64,000 nt of DNA from an uncultured Caulobacter sp. (GTDB lineage: Bacteria; Pseudomonadota; Alphaproteobacteria; Caulobacterales; Caulobacteraceae): assembly GCF_947036865.1 (NCBI RefSeq), contig NZ_CAMQSF010000016.1, positions 1 through 64,000 on the forward strand. The letters are read 5' to 3'. Below are positions 19,161-29,067 of the stretch, in pieces. The notes beneath the pieces are model-generated. The model made no database searches. It was not told the DNA's origin and worked only from the letters and a program-made list of their open reading frames with translations. The stretch's first letter is position 1, and every line of letters begins with the position of its first letter. The translations under genes and the position numbers were made by a program.

Positions 19161-19190
19161 AACCCCTCCGGTCCCGAGATCGGAGGGGTT
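19161..19190. terminator. Bidirectional intrinsic terminator
   Basis: A perfect 10-bp stem AACCCCTCCG/CGGAGGGGTT with a 10-base loop. The minus-strand side is followed by TTTTCGTTT and the plus side by CTTTAT, so it can serve both aspS and the pentapeptide gene ending at 19222. Confidence 0.85.
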
Positions 19191-19221
19191 CTTTATGTCC
19201 ATATCGCCGCCAGGGCGAGTA

Positions 19222-20112
19222 TCACCACTTCGGCGGTTTGGGCGGCTTCGGGACGGCCGGCGGCGCGGGCGGGGCCGGCGGGCTCGTCATGGTTTTCGAG
19301 ATCTCGCGCAGCAGCATGAAGCGCTGCGAACCCCGGAGGCCGTTGCATGGCCGCACGGTGAGCCCCTGAGGCAGGCGCGCCCCAGTGCCGCAGGCCTCGT
19401 CCAGCTGGTCCTGATTGAGGCCGCGCGCGCCCGAGAAGTCGACGCCACTCAGATTGGCCAAGCTGAGGTCGGCGTTATGGAAATCGGCGCCGCTGAACAC
19501 CGCGCCCTGCAGGCTGGCGCCGGTCAGGTCGGCGTCGCGGAAGCTGGCCCCTTCGAAGCGACCGCCCGTCAGGTTCGCGCGGGTCAGATCGGTGTTCGAG
19601 AAGTCGGCGTCGCGGGCGTTGACCGACTGCAGGTTGGAGCCGTTGAGCTCGGCGTGCGACAGCCGCGCCTTGCGCAGGTCCGCCGCGACCAGTTGCGAGC
19701 CGTGCAGTTCGGCCGACGACATGTCCGCCCGGACAAGGGCGGCGGACTGCAGGTTGACGCCGCTGCCCTCGACGCCCGACATGCGGGCGTCGGTGAAATT
19801 GGCGCTGGCGAAATTGGCGCCGCGCATCTCGGCGCCGCGAAGATCGGCGCGGCTGAGGTCCGAGGACTGGAAATTGCTGCCGTAGAACATCGCGCCGCGC
19901 AGATCGGCGCCGATCAGCACGGCCTTGACGAAGTTGGCGCCGGCGAACTTGGCGTTCATCAGTTTGCGGCCGGCCAGGTCGCAGTTGGCGCACATCCCGC
20001 CGAACGAGGTCAGCTTGGCGACGTCCTTGTCCTCGATCGACGCTTGCGCCTGGCCGGACATGGCCAGCAGGCTCAGCGTGATGGCGACAATGGAAACGCC
20101 CAAGCGGGACAT
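19222..20112 (-). CDS. Secreted pentapeptide-repeat protein
   Basis: 296 aa. A signal peptide (about residues 1-24, ending SGQAQA) is followed by a CANC motif in FGGMCANCDLAGRKL and then about 30 tandem A(D/N)LXX-type pentapeptides (residues ~45-235), which form a right-handed quadrilateral beta helix. The C-terminal part has LNQDQLDEACGTG..LPQGLTVRPCNG and a Pro-rich tail. Exported to the periplasm or outer surface; the function is unknown. A shorter relative with the same layout lies just upstream on the same strand. Confidence 0.85.
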   Translation of the reverse strand: MSRLGVSIVAITLSLLAMSGQAQASIEDKDVAKLTSFGGMCANCDLAGRKLMNAKFAGANFVKAVLIGADLRGAMFYGSNFQSSDLSRADLRGAEMRGANFASANFTDARMSGVEGSGVNLQSAALVRADMSSAELHGSQLVAADLRKARLSHAELNGSNLQSVNARDADFSNTDLTRANLTGGRFEGASFRDADLTGASLQGAVFSGADFHNADLSLANLSGVDFSGARGLNQDQLDEACGTGARLPQGLTVRPCNGLRGSQRFMLLREISKTMTSPPAPPAPPAVPKPPKPPKW

Positions 20113-20205
20113 CGACTTCTCCGTTCAGTCATAAGCGACTGTGTGAGTTACGGTTTGGACCGGCGGAGGTCGATAAGCCACTTAAATCGCGGTAATGACA
20201 GGTCT

Positions 20206-20697
20206 TTAACGGCACCGGGGGATGGAGAGACCACGCGGGGGCGCCGTGGAGTCGTCGCCGCACGCCTGGCTCAGCTGGCCTTGGGTCAGACCCGTCGCGC
20301 GATCCATCTCGGCGCCCGAGAAATTGACGCCGGAAAGTCTGGCCCCGGAGAAGTTGGCGCCTTGCAGATAGGCGCCGACGAAGCTGGCGTTGGTCAGGTC
20401 CGCGCGCGCGAAGCTGGCCCCCGTCAGCACGGCGCCATAGGCGTTGACGTCGCGCAGGTCGCCGCCGGTGAAGCGCGTGCGGTTCATGATCGCCGCCGAA
20501 AGATCCGCCTGGCGCAGCCGCGCGCCGGCGAGGTTCTTGTTCTTCAGCTCGAGGTTCGAGAGATCGGCCTGGAAGAGATTGCAGCGCGGGCAGTTGGCCC
20601 CGCGACGCACGGCCGCGATCTGGCTGGCGTTCTGGGCGTCGGCGGGCGCGGCGAGCGCCAGCAGGGCGAGGGCCGAGAGGAGGGCGATCGGTTTCAT
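20206..20697 (-). CDS. Secreted pentapeptide-repeat protein, short paralogue
   Basis: 163 aa from the ATG at 20697. It has a signal peptide (about 1-22, ending APADAQ), a CPRC motif in GANCPRCNLFQADL, about 20 pentapeptides, and a C terminus LTQGQLSQACGDDST...GLSIPRC that mirrors the downstream gene. The frame continues 58 codons upstream without homology. The shared CxxC and ACG...C pattern suggests disulfide-capped beta-helices and a tandem duplication. Function unknown. Confidence 0.83.
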   Translation of the reverse strand: MKPIALLSALALLALAAPADAQNASQIAAVRRGANCPRCNLFQADLSNLELKNKNLAGARLRQADLSAAIMNRTRFTGGDLRDVNAYGAVLTGASFARADLTNASFVGAYLQGANFSGARLSGVNFSGAEMDRATGLTQGQLSQACGDDSTAPPRGLSIPRCR

Positions 20698-20765
20698 TCT
20701 GGGGCGGATCCCGCGAAAAGGGTCGTCTTCACCCTCGCGCAGCAAGCTTAACGCCAAGCGAACGC

Positions 20766-23486
20766 TCAGGACGAGGCCATCGGCCCCGGTCGGTCTGATT
20801 GCGCGCCGCAGGTGTCGCACACCGTCATCCCGCCGCGTCGGACCAGCGAGAGGTCGCCGCAGGCCGGACACATCTCGCCGTCCGCGCCCGGACGGTCCGC
20901 GCCTTCGACCCGCTTGCGGCCGAACGAGGCGAAGACCAGGTTGTCGGGGGCCGCGCCGCGCGAAAAGCCTTTGGAAATGAACTTGCTGGCCGGAACGGCG
21001 TCGGACTCGGCTTCCTCGGCGTCGCTGTCCGGCGCGCCCTTGCCCCAGCCCAGGCCGTCGGCGTTGAATTGACCGCTATCGCCATTGGCCAGGTCGTCAC
21101 GGCCCAGATAAGACACCCCGAGTTCGCGGAAGATGTAGTCCAGGATCGAGGTGGCTGACTTGATCGAGTCGTTGCCGGTGACCGGGCCGGCGGGCTCGAA
21201 CTTGGTGTAGACGAAGGCGTCGACGAACTCCTCTAGGGGCACGCCGTGCTGCAGGCCCAGCGACACCGCGATGGCGAAGTTGTTCATCAGGCTGCGGAAG
21301 GCCGCGCCTTCCTTGTGCATGTCGATGAACAGCTCGCCCAGCTCGCCGTCCTCGTACTCGCCGGTGTGCAGATACACCTTGTGACCGCCCACGGCCGCCT
21401 TCTGGATATAGCCCTTGCGGCGGTCCGGGAGGCGCCGGCGGGAGCGATCGCGCTCGACGATCTTCTCGACCACGCGCTCGGTGACAACCGGCTCGCGGGC
21501 GGGCGTCGGGCGCGGCGTCTCGGTCGCTTCCTCGGGCAAATCCAGTCTGAAGTCCGCGGGCGGCGCCGCGCGGACCAGACGCAGGGCGCGGACGCCCGCG
21601 CGCGCCGCCGCCGCCTGGGCGCGGACCGCGTCTGCGGGCCGGGCGTCGAAGGCGATCGGCGCGACAACGGGCGAGGGAGCGCAGGCGAAGGCCTCGACCG
21701 CCGCGATCATCGCGAGCCGGTCCGCGAAGCTTGGCGCCTCGACCGACCGGAAAGCCTCGCGCAGCTCCGGGTTCAGCGCCTCGCAGTCGCCCAGGGTTCC
21801 GGCCCCCAGGGCGTGGCGTTCGGCGGCGGCGATCTCGGCGGGCGAGAAGTCGGCGAAGGCCAGGGTGTCGAAGTCGCGACGGGCCACGTCCTCGGCCGAG
21901 GCGCCCAGGACGTCGCGCAGGAAGCCCGCGCCGACTACGGCGGGCGCGAAGGCGGCGCGCAGGCCGTGGTGCTCGCGCAGCGCATGTTCGGCCCTTTCGA
22001 TCTCGTGGGCGGTGAAGCCGCGCGCCTGCAGCATGGCATGGTCGATCGCCGGGCTCTCGGCCAGGGAGCCATGGCCGAGGGCGTGACGGCGGGCCGCGTC
22101 CAGGTCGACGCCTTCGCTCGACAGGGCCTCGAAAGCCGCGGCGCTGAAGGCGGGCAGGAGGAAGCCGTCGGCGGTCTGGGTCACCGACACGGGCGACATC
22201 GCGCCGGCCGGCCCGACTGGCGCGCCGCCCAGACGCAGCGTGGCCTCCGGGTCTTCGATCGGCGCCACCAGCATCGCCGAGCGCAGCCCGTGCTTACGGG
22301 CCAGGGCGTGGGCGGTGGCGAGCGCGGCGGCGGCCTCGGTGGCCAGGGCCGAGCGCAGGGCGGCGGCGCGCACGCGGCGTTCGGCCAGGGTCTTCAGCAC
22401 GCCCTGCTTGTCCTGCGCGAAGACGGGGTCGTGGCCAAGAACGGCGGCGGCCTCGGCGCTGGCGGACAGGGCCGCGCCCACGGCCAGGGCCCACAAGGCG
22501 GCGGCGCCGTCGCGGCCCTCGACGCTGGTCTGGGCGTAGCCTTGGCTCAGCAGGCAGTCGCCGACCCCCGCCAGCGACAGGCGGGCCGGGCGGTCGCCGC
22601 GCTCCAGTTCCAGCGCCGTGGCCCACAGGTGGCAGACATAGGTGAAGCGCTCGACGTCGAAGCCGTCCGCGTCGAGGAAGGCGCTGGCGTCGATGGCCGC
22701 GCCGATCCCGACGCCGCGCGACAGGGCCTCGGCGTCGGCGGGCGAGAAGGTCAGGGTCAGGGATCCGGTCTCCCAGCCGACCTGGGCGGCGAGGGCGGCG
22801 GCCTCGTCGCCGGCCGCCACGCCCGTTCGTGACGCCGAGGCGACCATCGCGCGGTCGGGCTCCGGCGCGGGCTCGCCGACGGGCGCGCGCGCGGTGTCGG
22901 CGCTGGCGATGGCGTCAAGGATCGTGCGGTCGTCGGCGCCCAGCTCGCGCGCTTTTCGCGCCGCGCGGGCCAGGGCGGGGTTCTTGCGAACATCGGCGCA
23001 GGCGCGCGGATCGCCCGAGCAGCGGCGGACCGCGTCGGTGACCTGGGCCAGCGCCGCGTCCAGCCGCGCCGCCGCCTGGGCGGCCAGGAGGCGACCACGC
23101 CGCCGCGCCAGGCTGTCGCGCGCCAGACCCTCGAACTCAAAGCCCCCGATGTCTGGGAGCAGTTCCATCCCCGGCTGGCCCCGCGCTGGCGTGGCGATCC
23201 CCGACAGCATGGTGGTCAGCAGGGCGTCGCGGAACGCCGCGGCGTCGGCCTTGTCGCCGAACAGACCTTGGGCAAGCCCCGCCTGGGCGATCCGATCGGC
23301 GTAGCGCGCCGGACCGCCGCCCAGCGGCGCCTTGGGCGCGATCTCGCCGCCCCAGTCCAGCCAGGCCTCGACACGCGCGTCGCTCCAGGACGCCGGCGCG
23401 GAGATCACGACGACCCCATCGGCGCGCTCAAGGTCGCGCCACTCCATCGCGGGGGCGAGTCCGGCGGCTTTGACGGGCGTGCGCAT
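20766..23486 (-). CDS. Degenerate NrdJ-like (B12-dependent ribonucleotide reductase) protein with TSCPD domain
   Basis: 906 aa. The last third is clear: a TSCPD domain (about residues 665-780, [36 protein letters not shown]) and a four-cysteine ribbon (C873, C876, C890, C893), as at the C terminus of class II reductase NrdJ. Upstream, [28 protein letters not shown] and the following GVFLRDVLG-like and [27 protein letters not shown] segments also follow NrdJ order, but the NCNE-type catalytic residues, the CCGTMTLEGAPH motif and most cysteines are lost, replaced by Ala-rich sequence. Probably a non-catalytic paralogue with a retained structural or regulatory role; the frame is intact, so it is not an obvious pseudogene. 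Its start region has cell-cycle-type sites. Confidence 0.78.
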   Translation of the reverse strand: MRTPVKAAGLAPAMEWRDLERADGVVVISAPASWSDARVEAWLDWGGEIAPKAPLGGGPARYADRIAQAGLAQGLFGDKADAAAFRDALLTTMLSGIATPARGQPGMELLPDIGGFEFEGLARDSLARRRGRLLAAQAAARLDAALAQVTDAVRRCSGDPRACADVRKNPALARAARKARELGADDRTILDAIASADTARAPVGEPAPEPDRAMVASASRTGVAAGDEAAALAAQVGWETGSLTLTFSPADAEALSRGVGIGAAIDASAFLDADGFDVERFTYVCHLWATALELERGDRPARLSLAGVGDCLLSQGYAQTSVEGRDGAAALWALAVGAALSASAEAAAVLGHDPVFAQDKQGVLKTLAERRVRAAALRSALATEAAAALATAHALARKHGLRSAMLVAPIEDPEATLRLGGAPVGPAGAMSPVSVTQTADGFLLPAFSAAAFEALSSEGVDLDAARRHALGHGSLAESPAIDHAMLQARGFTAHEIERAEHALREHHGLRAAFAPAVVGAGFLRDVLGASAEDVARRDFDTLAFADFSPAEIAAAERHALGAGTLGDCEALNPELREAFRSVEAPSFADRLAMIAAVEAFACAPSPVVAPIAFDARPADAVRAQAAAARAGVRALRLVRAAPPADFRLDLPEEATETPRPTPAREPVVTERVVEKIVERDRSRRRLPDRRKGYIQKAAVGGHKVYLHTGEYEDGELGELFIDMHKEGAAFRSLMNNFAIAVSLGLQHGVPLEEFVDAFVYTKFEPAGPVTGNDSIKSATSILDYIFRELGVSYLGRDDLANGDSGQFNADGLGWGKGAPDSDAEEAESDAVPASKFISKGFSRGAAPDNLVFASFGRKRVEGADRPGADGEMCPACGDLSLVRRGGMTVCDTCGAQSDRPGPMASS

Positions 23487-23521
23487 GGGCTGTTTCCGGT
23501 CCGGGCGGCGATCTTCGCGGC

Positions 23522-23546
23522 TTAAGAAATCCCTAACGACTGATTC
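23522..23546 (-). promoter_or_regulatory. Candidate CtrA site and CcrM methylation site before the NrdJ-like gene
   Basis: TTAA (23522-23525), seven bases, CTAAC (23533-23537) is one mismatch from the CtrA consensus. A GATTC CcrM methylation site lies at 23542-23546. Both are within 60 bases of the start of the NrdJ-like gene. Motif evidence only. Confidence 0.4.
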
Positions 23547-23604
23547 CAGGCGGGCGGGATGCGCTTAAGGTCGCAGCCGAGGTTAGGACTTCGCTCGCCG
23601 CGCC

Positions 23605-23649
23605 TCAATACATGTTGCGGGTGTGCCCGCCCTAATCCACAAGATGTTG
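23605..23649. promoter_or_regulatory. Pair of NrdR-like boxes
   Basis: TCAATACATGTTG (23605-23617) and CCACAAGATGTTG (23637-23649) match the NrdR box ACACWATATWTTG at about 9 and 10 of 13 positions. Their 32-base spacing is what NrdR box pairs show elsewhere (three helical turns). They lie in the 278-base gap between the NrdJ-like gene and the NDUFA12-like gene. The individual matches are imperfect. Confidence 0.35.
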
Positions 23650-23764
23650 AAACACGCCGCCGCCGCGTGGCGCTGGACGCTGCGGGTCCGGAACGCTATG
23701 GTCCGCGCGACTTCGCCGCGCCCGTCGCGGCGTCCAAAGACTTGCGAATTCAGGTGCGAACCGA

Positions 23765-24160
23765 GTGCTGAAAGCGATCTTCACGTGGTGGAACGGCGCG
23801 ACCCTGGGTCAGCGTTTCCACATCGGCCGCCGTGGCGTGTTCGTCGGTCAGGACGACTACGGCAACCGCTATTTCGAAGCCCGCGACAACAGCGACAGCT
23901 ACGACGGCCGTAAGCGCCGCTGGGTGATCTATGATGGCTACGCCGAGGCCTCGAAGGTGCCGCCGGAGTGGCACGGCTGGCTGCACTACACGATCGACGA
24001 ACCGCCGACCCAAGCGCCACTGAAGCGCCGCGCCTGGGAGAAGGATCACCTGCCGAACCTGACCGGCACCGTGCACGCCTGGCGTCCGCAAGGCTCGCTG
24101 GCGCGCGGCGGCGAGCGTCAGGCCGCCACCAGCGACTATCAAGCCTGGACGCCGGAATAG
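23765..24160 (+). CDS. NDUFA12-family complex I accessory subunit
   Basis: 131 aa protein of the NDUFA12/B17.2 family, an accessory subunit of NADH:ubiquinone oxidoreductase shared by mitochondria and alphaproteobacteria. Recognised by the start MLKAIFTWWNGATLGQRFHI, then VGQDDYGNRYFEAR, RRWVIYDGYAEASKVPPEWHGWLHY and the PNLTGT..AWRPQGS tail. Start is GTG at 23765. It is 4 bases from the next gene and likely co-transcribed with it. Confidence 0.93.
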   Translation: MLKAIFTWWNGATLGQRFHIGRRGVFVGQDDYGNRYFEARDNSDSYDGRKRRWVIYDGYAEASKVPPEWHGWLHYTIDEPPTQAPLKRRAWEKDHLPNLTGTVHAWRPQGSLARGGERQAATSDYQAWTPE

Positions 24161-24164
24161 GCCG

Positions 24165-24866
24165 ATGGCCCGTCGGGCGTCCCTGGCCGTCGCCGTTGTC
24201 GGTCTGTCCGGTCTCTGTCTGACCGGCGCGGCCCTGGCGCGTCAGAGCGCGTCCCAAGTCCAGACCCCCGCCGCGCCGACGCAAGCGCCCGCGGCGCCCG
24301 TGGCGCGCCCCGCCACGCCGGCGAGCTCCGCGCCAGCGGAGCTGCGTCCGGCTCAGCCGGTGCAGGTCTCGCCGGCCGTCGCCAATCCCAATCCGCCCGC
24401 CTCGCCGCCGCCGGCCGCCGCCGGAGCTCCGGCCGCGACGACCGATCCCAAGGCCGCGACCACGACGCCGGCCAAGCCGGCCGAGCCGGCCAAGCCGGCC
24501 GAGCCGGCCAAGCGCCAGCGCTACACGATCGCCATCCTGCAGGCGCTGGACAAGGTGACCACCGAGACCATGCGCTTCGAGGCGCCGGTCGGCCAGCCGA
24601 TCCGCTACAAGACCCTGGTCTTCACGGTCCGCGCCTGCGAAACCGCCGCCGCCGACGAGATCGCGCCCGAGACGGCGGCCTATGTTATCGTCGACACCCA
24701 GCCCAAGGCCCAGGCCGGTCGCGCGGCCCCGCCTGGTCGCCAGGTGTTCAAGGGCTGGATGTATGCGAGCTCCCCGGGCCTGCACCCGCTGGAGCACCCG
24801 GTCTATGACGCCTGGCTGATCGCCTGCAGGCAGGCCGCGCCCGTGGCCCCCGCCGCCAAGCCGTAG
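24165..24866 (+). CDS. DUF2155 domain-containing secreted protein
   Basis: 233 aa. Signal peptide (about 1-25), then a long Pro/Ala-rich linker with an AKPAEP repeat (about residues 100-118), then a C-terminal DUF2155 domain ([35 protein letters not shown] .. [27 protein letters not shown]). DUF2155 proteins are exported alphaproteobacterial proteins of unknown role. The last 64 bases overlap the end of aat on the opposite strand. Confidence 0.88.
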   Translation: MARRASLAVAVVGLSGLCLTGAALARQSASQVQTPAAPTQAPAAPVARPATPASSAPAELRPAQPVQVSPAVANPNPPASPPPAAAGAPAATTDPKAATTTPAKPAEPAKPAEPAKRQRYTIAILQALDKVTTETMRFEAPVGQPIRYKTLVFTVRACETAAADEIAPETAAYVIVDTQPKAQAGRAAPPGRQVFKGWMYASSPGLHPLEHPVYDAWLIACRQAAPVAPAAKP

Positions 24867-25456
24867 AAGTCGCCGGGCGCGGTCAACGCCTTGGACAGCC
24901 GCCGGCGATAGTCCGCGCGGCTGATCTCAATCACGCCGAACTGGGCCAGGTGGTCGGTGATGAACTGGGTGTCCAGCAGCTGATAGCCGCCGGCCAGCAG
25001 CCGCGCGACCAGATGCACCAGCGCCACCTTGCTGGCGTCGCGCGCGGTCGAGAACATGCTCTCGCCGAAGAACGCCCCGCCCAACGAGACGCCATAGAGC
25101 CCGCCGACCAGCTCGTCGCCGCGCCAGGCCTCGACGCTGTGGGCTAGACCGCGCGCGAAGAGCTGGCCGTAGAGCCGCTGGATCGGATGATTGATCCAGG
25201 TCTCGAGACGCCCGGGCCGCGAGGCCGCGCAGTTCTCGATCACCGCGTCGAAGGCGGTGTCGATCCGGATGGCGTAGAGGTCGGCCCGCACGGTGCGGGC
25301 CAGGCGCTTGGGGAGGTGGAAGTCCCCGAGCGGCAGGACGCCCCGCCGCTCGGGATCGATCAGGAAGACGCTTTCATCTTCCCGGGCGTCCGCCATCGGG
25401 AAGACGCCCCGGGCGTAGCAGGCGATCAGGTCCTCGACCGTGAAGGCGTTGTCCAT
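24803..25456 (-). CDS. aat: Leucyl/phenylalanyl-tRNA-protein transferase
   Basis: 217 aa N-end rule enzyme adding Leu or Phe to N-terminal Lys/Arg for ClpS/ClpAP degradation. Family signatures: [13 protein letters not shown]-type start, [44 protein letters not shown] and [21 protein letters not shown]. The last ~21 residues ([19 protein letters not shown]) are encoded opposite the end of the DUF2155 gene. It lies 13 bases downstream of accC and may be co-transcribed with it. Confidence 0.95.
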   Translation of the reverse strand: MDNAFTVEDLIACYARGVFPMADAREDESVFLIDPERRGVLPLGDFHLPKRLARTVRADLYAIRIDTAFDAVIENCAASRPGRLETWINHPIQRLYGQLFARGLAHSVEAWRGDELVGGLYGVSLGGAFFGESMFSTARDASKVALVHLVARLLAGGYQLLDTQFITDHLAQFGVIEISRADYRRRLSKALTAPGDFYGLAAGATGAACLQAISQAS

Positions 25457-25469
25457 CGCCTGGTCCGGA

Positions 25470-26816
<1,347 letters not shown>

Positions 26817-26821
26817 CAGCT

Positions 26822-27325
26822 TTACTCGATGACGACGAGCGGCTCGCCGAACTCGACCGGCTGGGCGTCGGCGACCAGGATCTCGACGACCTTGCCGGCC
26901 TTGGGGGCCTGGATCGGGTTCATGGTCTTCATGGCCTCGACGATCAGCAGGGTCTGGCCGGCGTTGACCGTGTCGCCCACCTTGACGAAGGCGTCGGCGC
27001 CGGGCTGCGGCGACAGATAGGCGGTGCCGACCATCGGCGACTTCACCGCGTCGCCGCGCGCGGGAGCGGGGGCGGCTTCGACCGCGGGCGCGGCGGCGAC
27101 AGGCGCCGGAGCGGCGGCGGCGGGCGCGTAGGCTGGCGCGGCGGCCTGGACATAGTTGACGGGCGCGGCGGTCAGTTCGCGCGCCACGCGGATCTTCAGG
27201 CCGGCGTGCTCGACCTCGATCTCCGTCAGGCCCGTGTCCTTCAGGATGTCCGCGATCTTGCGGACCAGACGGGCGTCGATGGCCGGAGCTTCGACCGGAT
27301 CGGCGGGGGCCTTGGGGTTCGACAT
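26822..27325 (-). CDS. accB: Acetyl-CoA carboxylase biotin carboxyl carrier protein
   Basis: 167 aa. An N-terminal dimer region, an Ala/Pro-rich linker (about residues 50-90) and the biotinyl domain with the biotinylated Lys in [10 protein letters not shown]. It carries carboxybiotin between AccC and AccAD in fatty-acid synthesis. It starts with a short purine stretch (AAGG) about 10 bases upstream, in the order aroQ-accB-accC. Confidence 0.97.
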   Translation of the reverse strand: MSNPKAPADPVEAPAIDARLVRKIADILKDTGLTEIEVEHAGLKIRVARELTAAPVNYVQAAAPAYAPAAAAPAPVAAAPAVEAAPAPARGDAVKSPMVGTAYLSPQPGADAFVKVGDTVNAGQTLLIVEAMKTMNPIQAPKAGKVVEILVADAQPVEFGEPLVVIE

Positions 27326-27386
27326 GGAAGCTTACCTTGTTGTGTTGAGCGCCGCGGCGGCGGAAATCGCCGGGACGATATCGTTG

Positions 27387-27827
27387 CTAAACGCGGATCA
27401 GGCCCAGAGCGGCCTCGATCGCCAGTTCGTAGCTCGCCGCGCCGAACCCGGAGACGATCCCCGTGGCGGCCAGCGAAACATAGGTGTGGCGGCGGAAATC
27501 CTCCCTCGCCGCCGGGTTGGACAGATGGCACTCGATCACCGGAATGCTCAAGGTCTTGAGCGCGTCCAGCAGCGCGATCGAGGTGTGGCCGTAGCCGGCC
27601 GGATTGAGCACGAGCGCCGAGGCCGACTCACGCGCCTCCTGCACCCAATCGATCAGCACGCCCTCGTGGTTGGACTGGCGGAAGACCACCGATACGCCGC
27701 GCGTCGCCGCCCGCGCCTCGCAGCGCGCGCGGACATCCTCGAGCGTGTCCTTGCCGTAAATCTCGGGCTCGCGGGTTCCCAACAGATTGAGATTGGGGCC
27801 GCTCAGCACGTGGATCGGTTTTACCAT
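27387..27827 (-). CDS. aroQ: 3-dehydroquinate dehydratase, type II
   Basis: 146 aa, the shikimate-pathway enzyme that dehydrates 3-dehydroquinate. Family motifs: [19 protein letters not shown] with the catalytic Tyr, [30 protein letters not shown] and [20 protein letters not shown]. The ATG at 27827 starts the conserved region; upstream codons are open but unconserved. It heads aroQ-accB-accC. Confidence 0.97.
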   Translation of the reverse strand: MVKPIHVLSGPNLNLLGTREPEIYGKDTLEDVRARCEARAATRGVSVVFRQSNHEGVLIDWVQEARESASALVLNPAGYGHTSIALLDALKTLSIPVIECHLSNPAAREDFRRHTYVSLAATGIVSGFGAASYELAIEAALGLIRV

Positions 27828-27856
27828 GCGGCTCCGCCGTCGATTCCGGGAGGTCT

Positions 27857-27883
27857 TGTATAGCCGGTTCCGTCGGGTCACAA
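27857..27883 (-). promoter_or_regulatory. Putative aroQ-accB-accC promoter
   Basis: Minus strand TTGTGAC (27883-27877), 12 bases, GCTATACA (27864-27857), close to the Caulobacter sigma-73 pattern. It is 30 bases before the aroQ ATG, in the gap shared with thiS. Confidence 0.5.
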
Positions 27884-27906
27884 GCACGGCTCGCTTCGGA
27901 GGAGAG

Positions 27907-28107
27907 ATGAGGCTTTTACTGAACGGGGAAGAGCGGGACGTGCCGGGCGTGGCGACGATCGCTGATCTGGTCGCCGCGCTGGGCCTTGACGCCCGCAAGG
28001 TGGCGGTCGAGCGCAATCTCGAGATCGCCCCCCGCTCGACCTATGCCGACACGGCGTTGGCCCACGGGGATCGCATCGAGATCGTGACGTTTATCGGCGG
28101 CGGTTGA
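27907..28107 (+). CDS. thiS: Sulfur carrier protein ThiS
   Basis: 66 aa ubiquitin-like sulfur carrier for thiazole synthesis. It ends in the required GG (VTFIGGG), which is thiocarboxylated by ThiF and presented to ThiG. Start ATG at 27907 has GGAGGAG directly upstream. thiG follows, but the two are separated by a 100-bp palindromic repeat. Confidence 0.95.
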   Translation: MRLLLNGEERDVPGVATIADLVAALGLDARKVAVERNLEIAPRSTYADTALAHGDRIEIVTFIGGG

Positions 28108-28110
28108 GGT

Positions 28111-28213
28111 CTTGCGTCCTTCGAGGCTCGCTCTGCTCGCGCCTCAGGATGAGGATAGCTCATGCCGACATCCTCATCCTGAGGCGCCGCGAAGCGGCCT
28201 CGAAGGACGCAAG
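28111..28213. repeat. Nested palindromic repeat between thiS and thiG
   Basis: A 103-bp block. The outer arms CTTGCGTCCTTCGAGGC (28111-28127) and its complement (28197-28213) match over 17 bases, and inner arms GCCTCAGGATGAGGAT and its complement match over 16 bases. The folded RNA would be a large cruciform-like hairpin. It follows thiS by 3 bases and is 39 bases before thiG. A family different from the GGCTG element, but with similar intergenic use. Confidence 0.85.
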
Positions 28214-28252
28214 GCATTTGAAACAGCGGCTTCCCAGGCGTAAACCACGCCC

Positions 28253-29062
28253 ATGAACGCGCATGTCTCCCCCGACTCCGTCTCGGCTGAATCCGAGGAA
28301 ACCTGGACCGTCGCCGGCCGCACCTTCCGCTCGCGTCTGATCGTCGGCACGGGCAAGTACAAGGACTACGCGACCAACGCCGCCGCCGCCCGCGCGGCCG
28401 GGGCCGAGATCGTCACGGTGGCCGTGCGCCGCGTGAACCTGACCGATCCCAGCCAGCCGCTGCTGGTCGACTACGTCAAGCCGACGGAATTCACCTATCT
28501 GCCCAACACCGCCGGCTGCTTCACCGGCGAGGACGCAGTCCGCACCCTGCGCCTGGCCCGCGAGGCCGGCGGCTGGGATCTGGTCAAGCTGGAGGTGCTC
28601 AGCGACCCCAAGACCCTGTTCCCGGATATGGAAGAGACCCTGCGCTCGCTGAAGCTGCTGGTCGCCGATGGGTTCCAGGTGATGGTCTACTGCTCGGACG
28701 ACCCGGTCTACGCCAAGAAGCTGGAAGAGGCCGGCGCGGTGGCGATCATGCCGCTGGGCGCGCCGATCGGCTCGGGTCTGGGCATCCAGAACCGCGTCAA
28801 CCTGCGGATCATCGTCGAGAACGCTAAGGTGCCGGTGCTGGTCGACGCCGGCGTCGGCACCGCTTCGGACGCGGCGATCGGCATGGAGCTGGGCTGCGAC
28901 GCCATCCTCATGAACACCGCCATCGCCGAGGCCAAGGACCCGATCCGCATGGCCAAGGCGATGAAGCACGCGGTCATCGCCGGCCGCGAGGCCTATCTGG
29001 CCGGGCGTATGCAGAAGCGACTTTACGCCGATCCGAGCTCGCCGCTGGCGGGGCTGATCTAG
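28253..29062 (+). CDS. thiG: Thiazole synthase ThiG
   Basis: 269 aa TIM barrel that builds the thiazole phosphate of thiamine from deoxyxylulose-5-phosphate, dehydroglycine and ThiS thiocarboxylate. The Schiff-base Lys is K112 in [43 protein letters not shown] and [20 protein letters not shown] are typical. thiE and thiO are not in this window. Upstream repeat sequence may affect its expression relative to thiS. Confidence 0.97.
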   Translation: MNAHVSPDSVSAESEETWTVAGRTFRSRLIVGTGKYKDYATNAAAARAAGAEIVTVAVRRVNLTDPSQPLLVDYVKPTEFTYLPNTAGCFTGEDAVRTLRLAREAGGWDLVKLEVLSDPKTLFPDMEETLRSLKLLVADGFQVMVYCSDDPVYAKKLEEAGAVAIMPLGAPIGSGLGIQNRVNLRIIVENAKVPVLVDAGVGTASDAAIGMELGCDAILMNTAIAEAKDPIRMAKAMKHAVIAGREAYLAGRMQKRLYADPSSPLAGLI

Positions 29063-29067
29063 GACGA

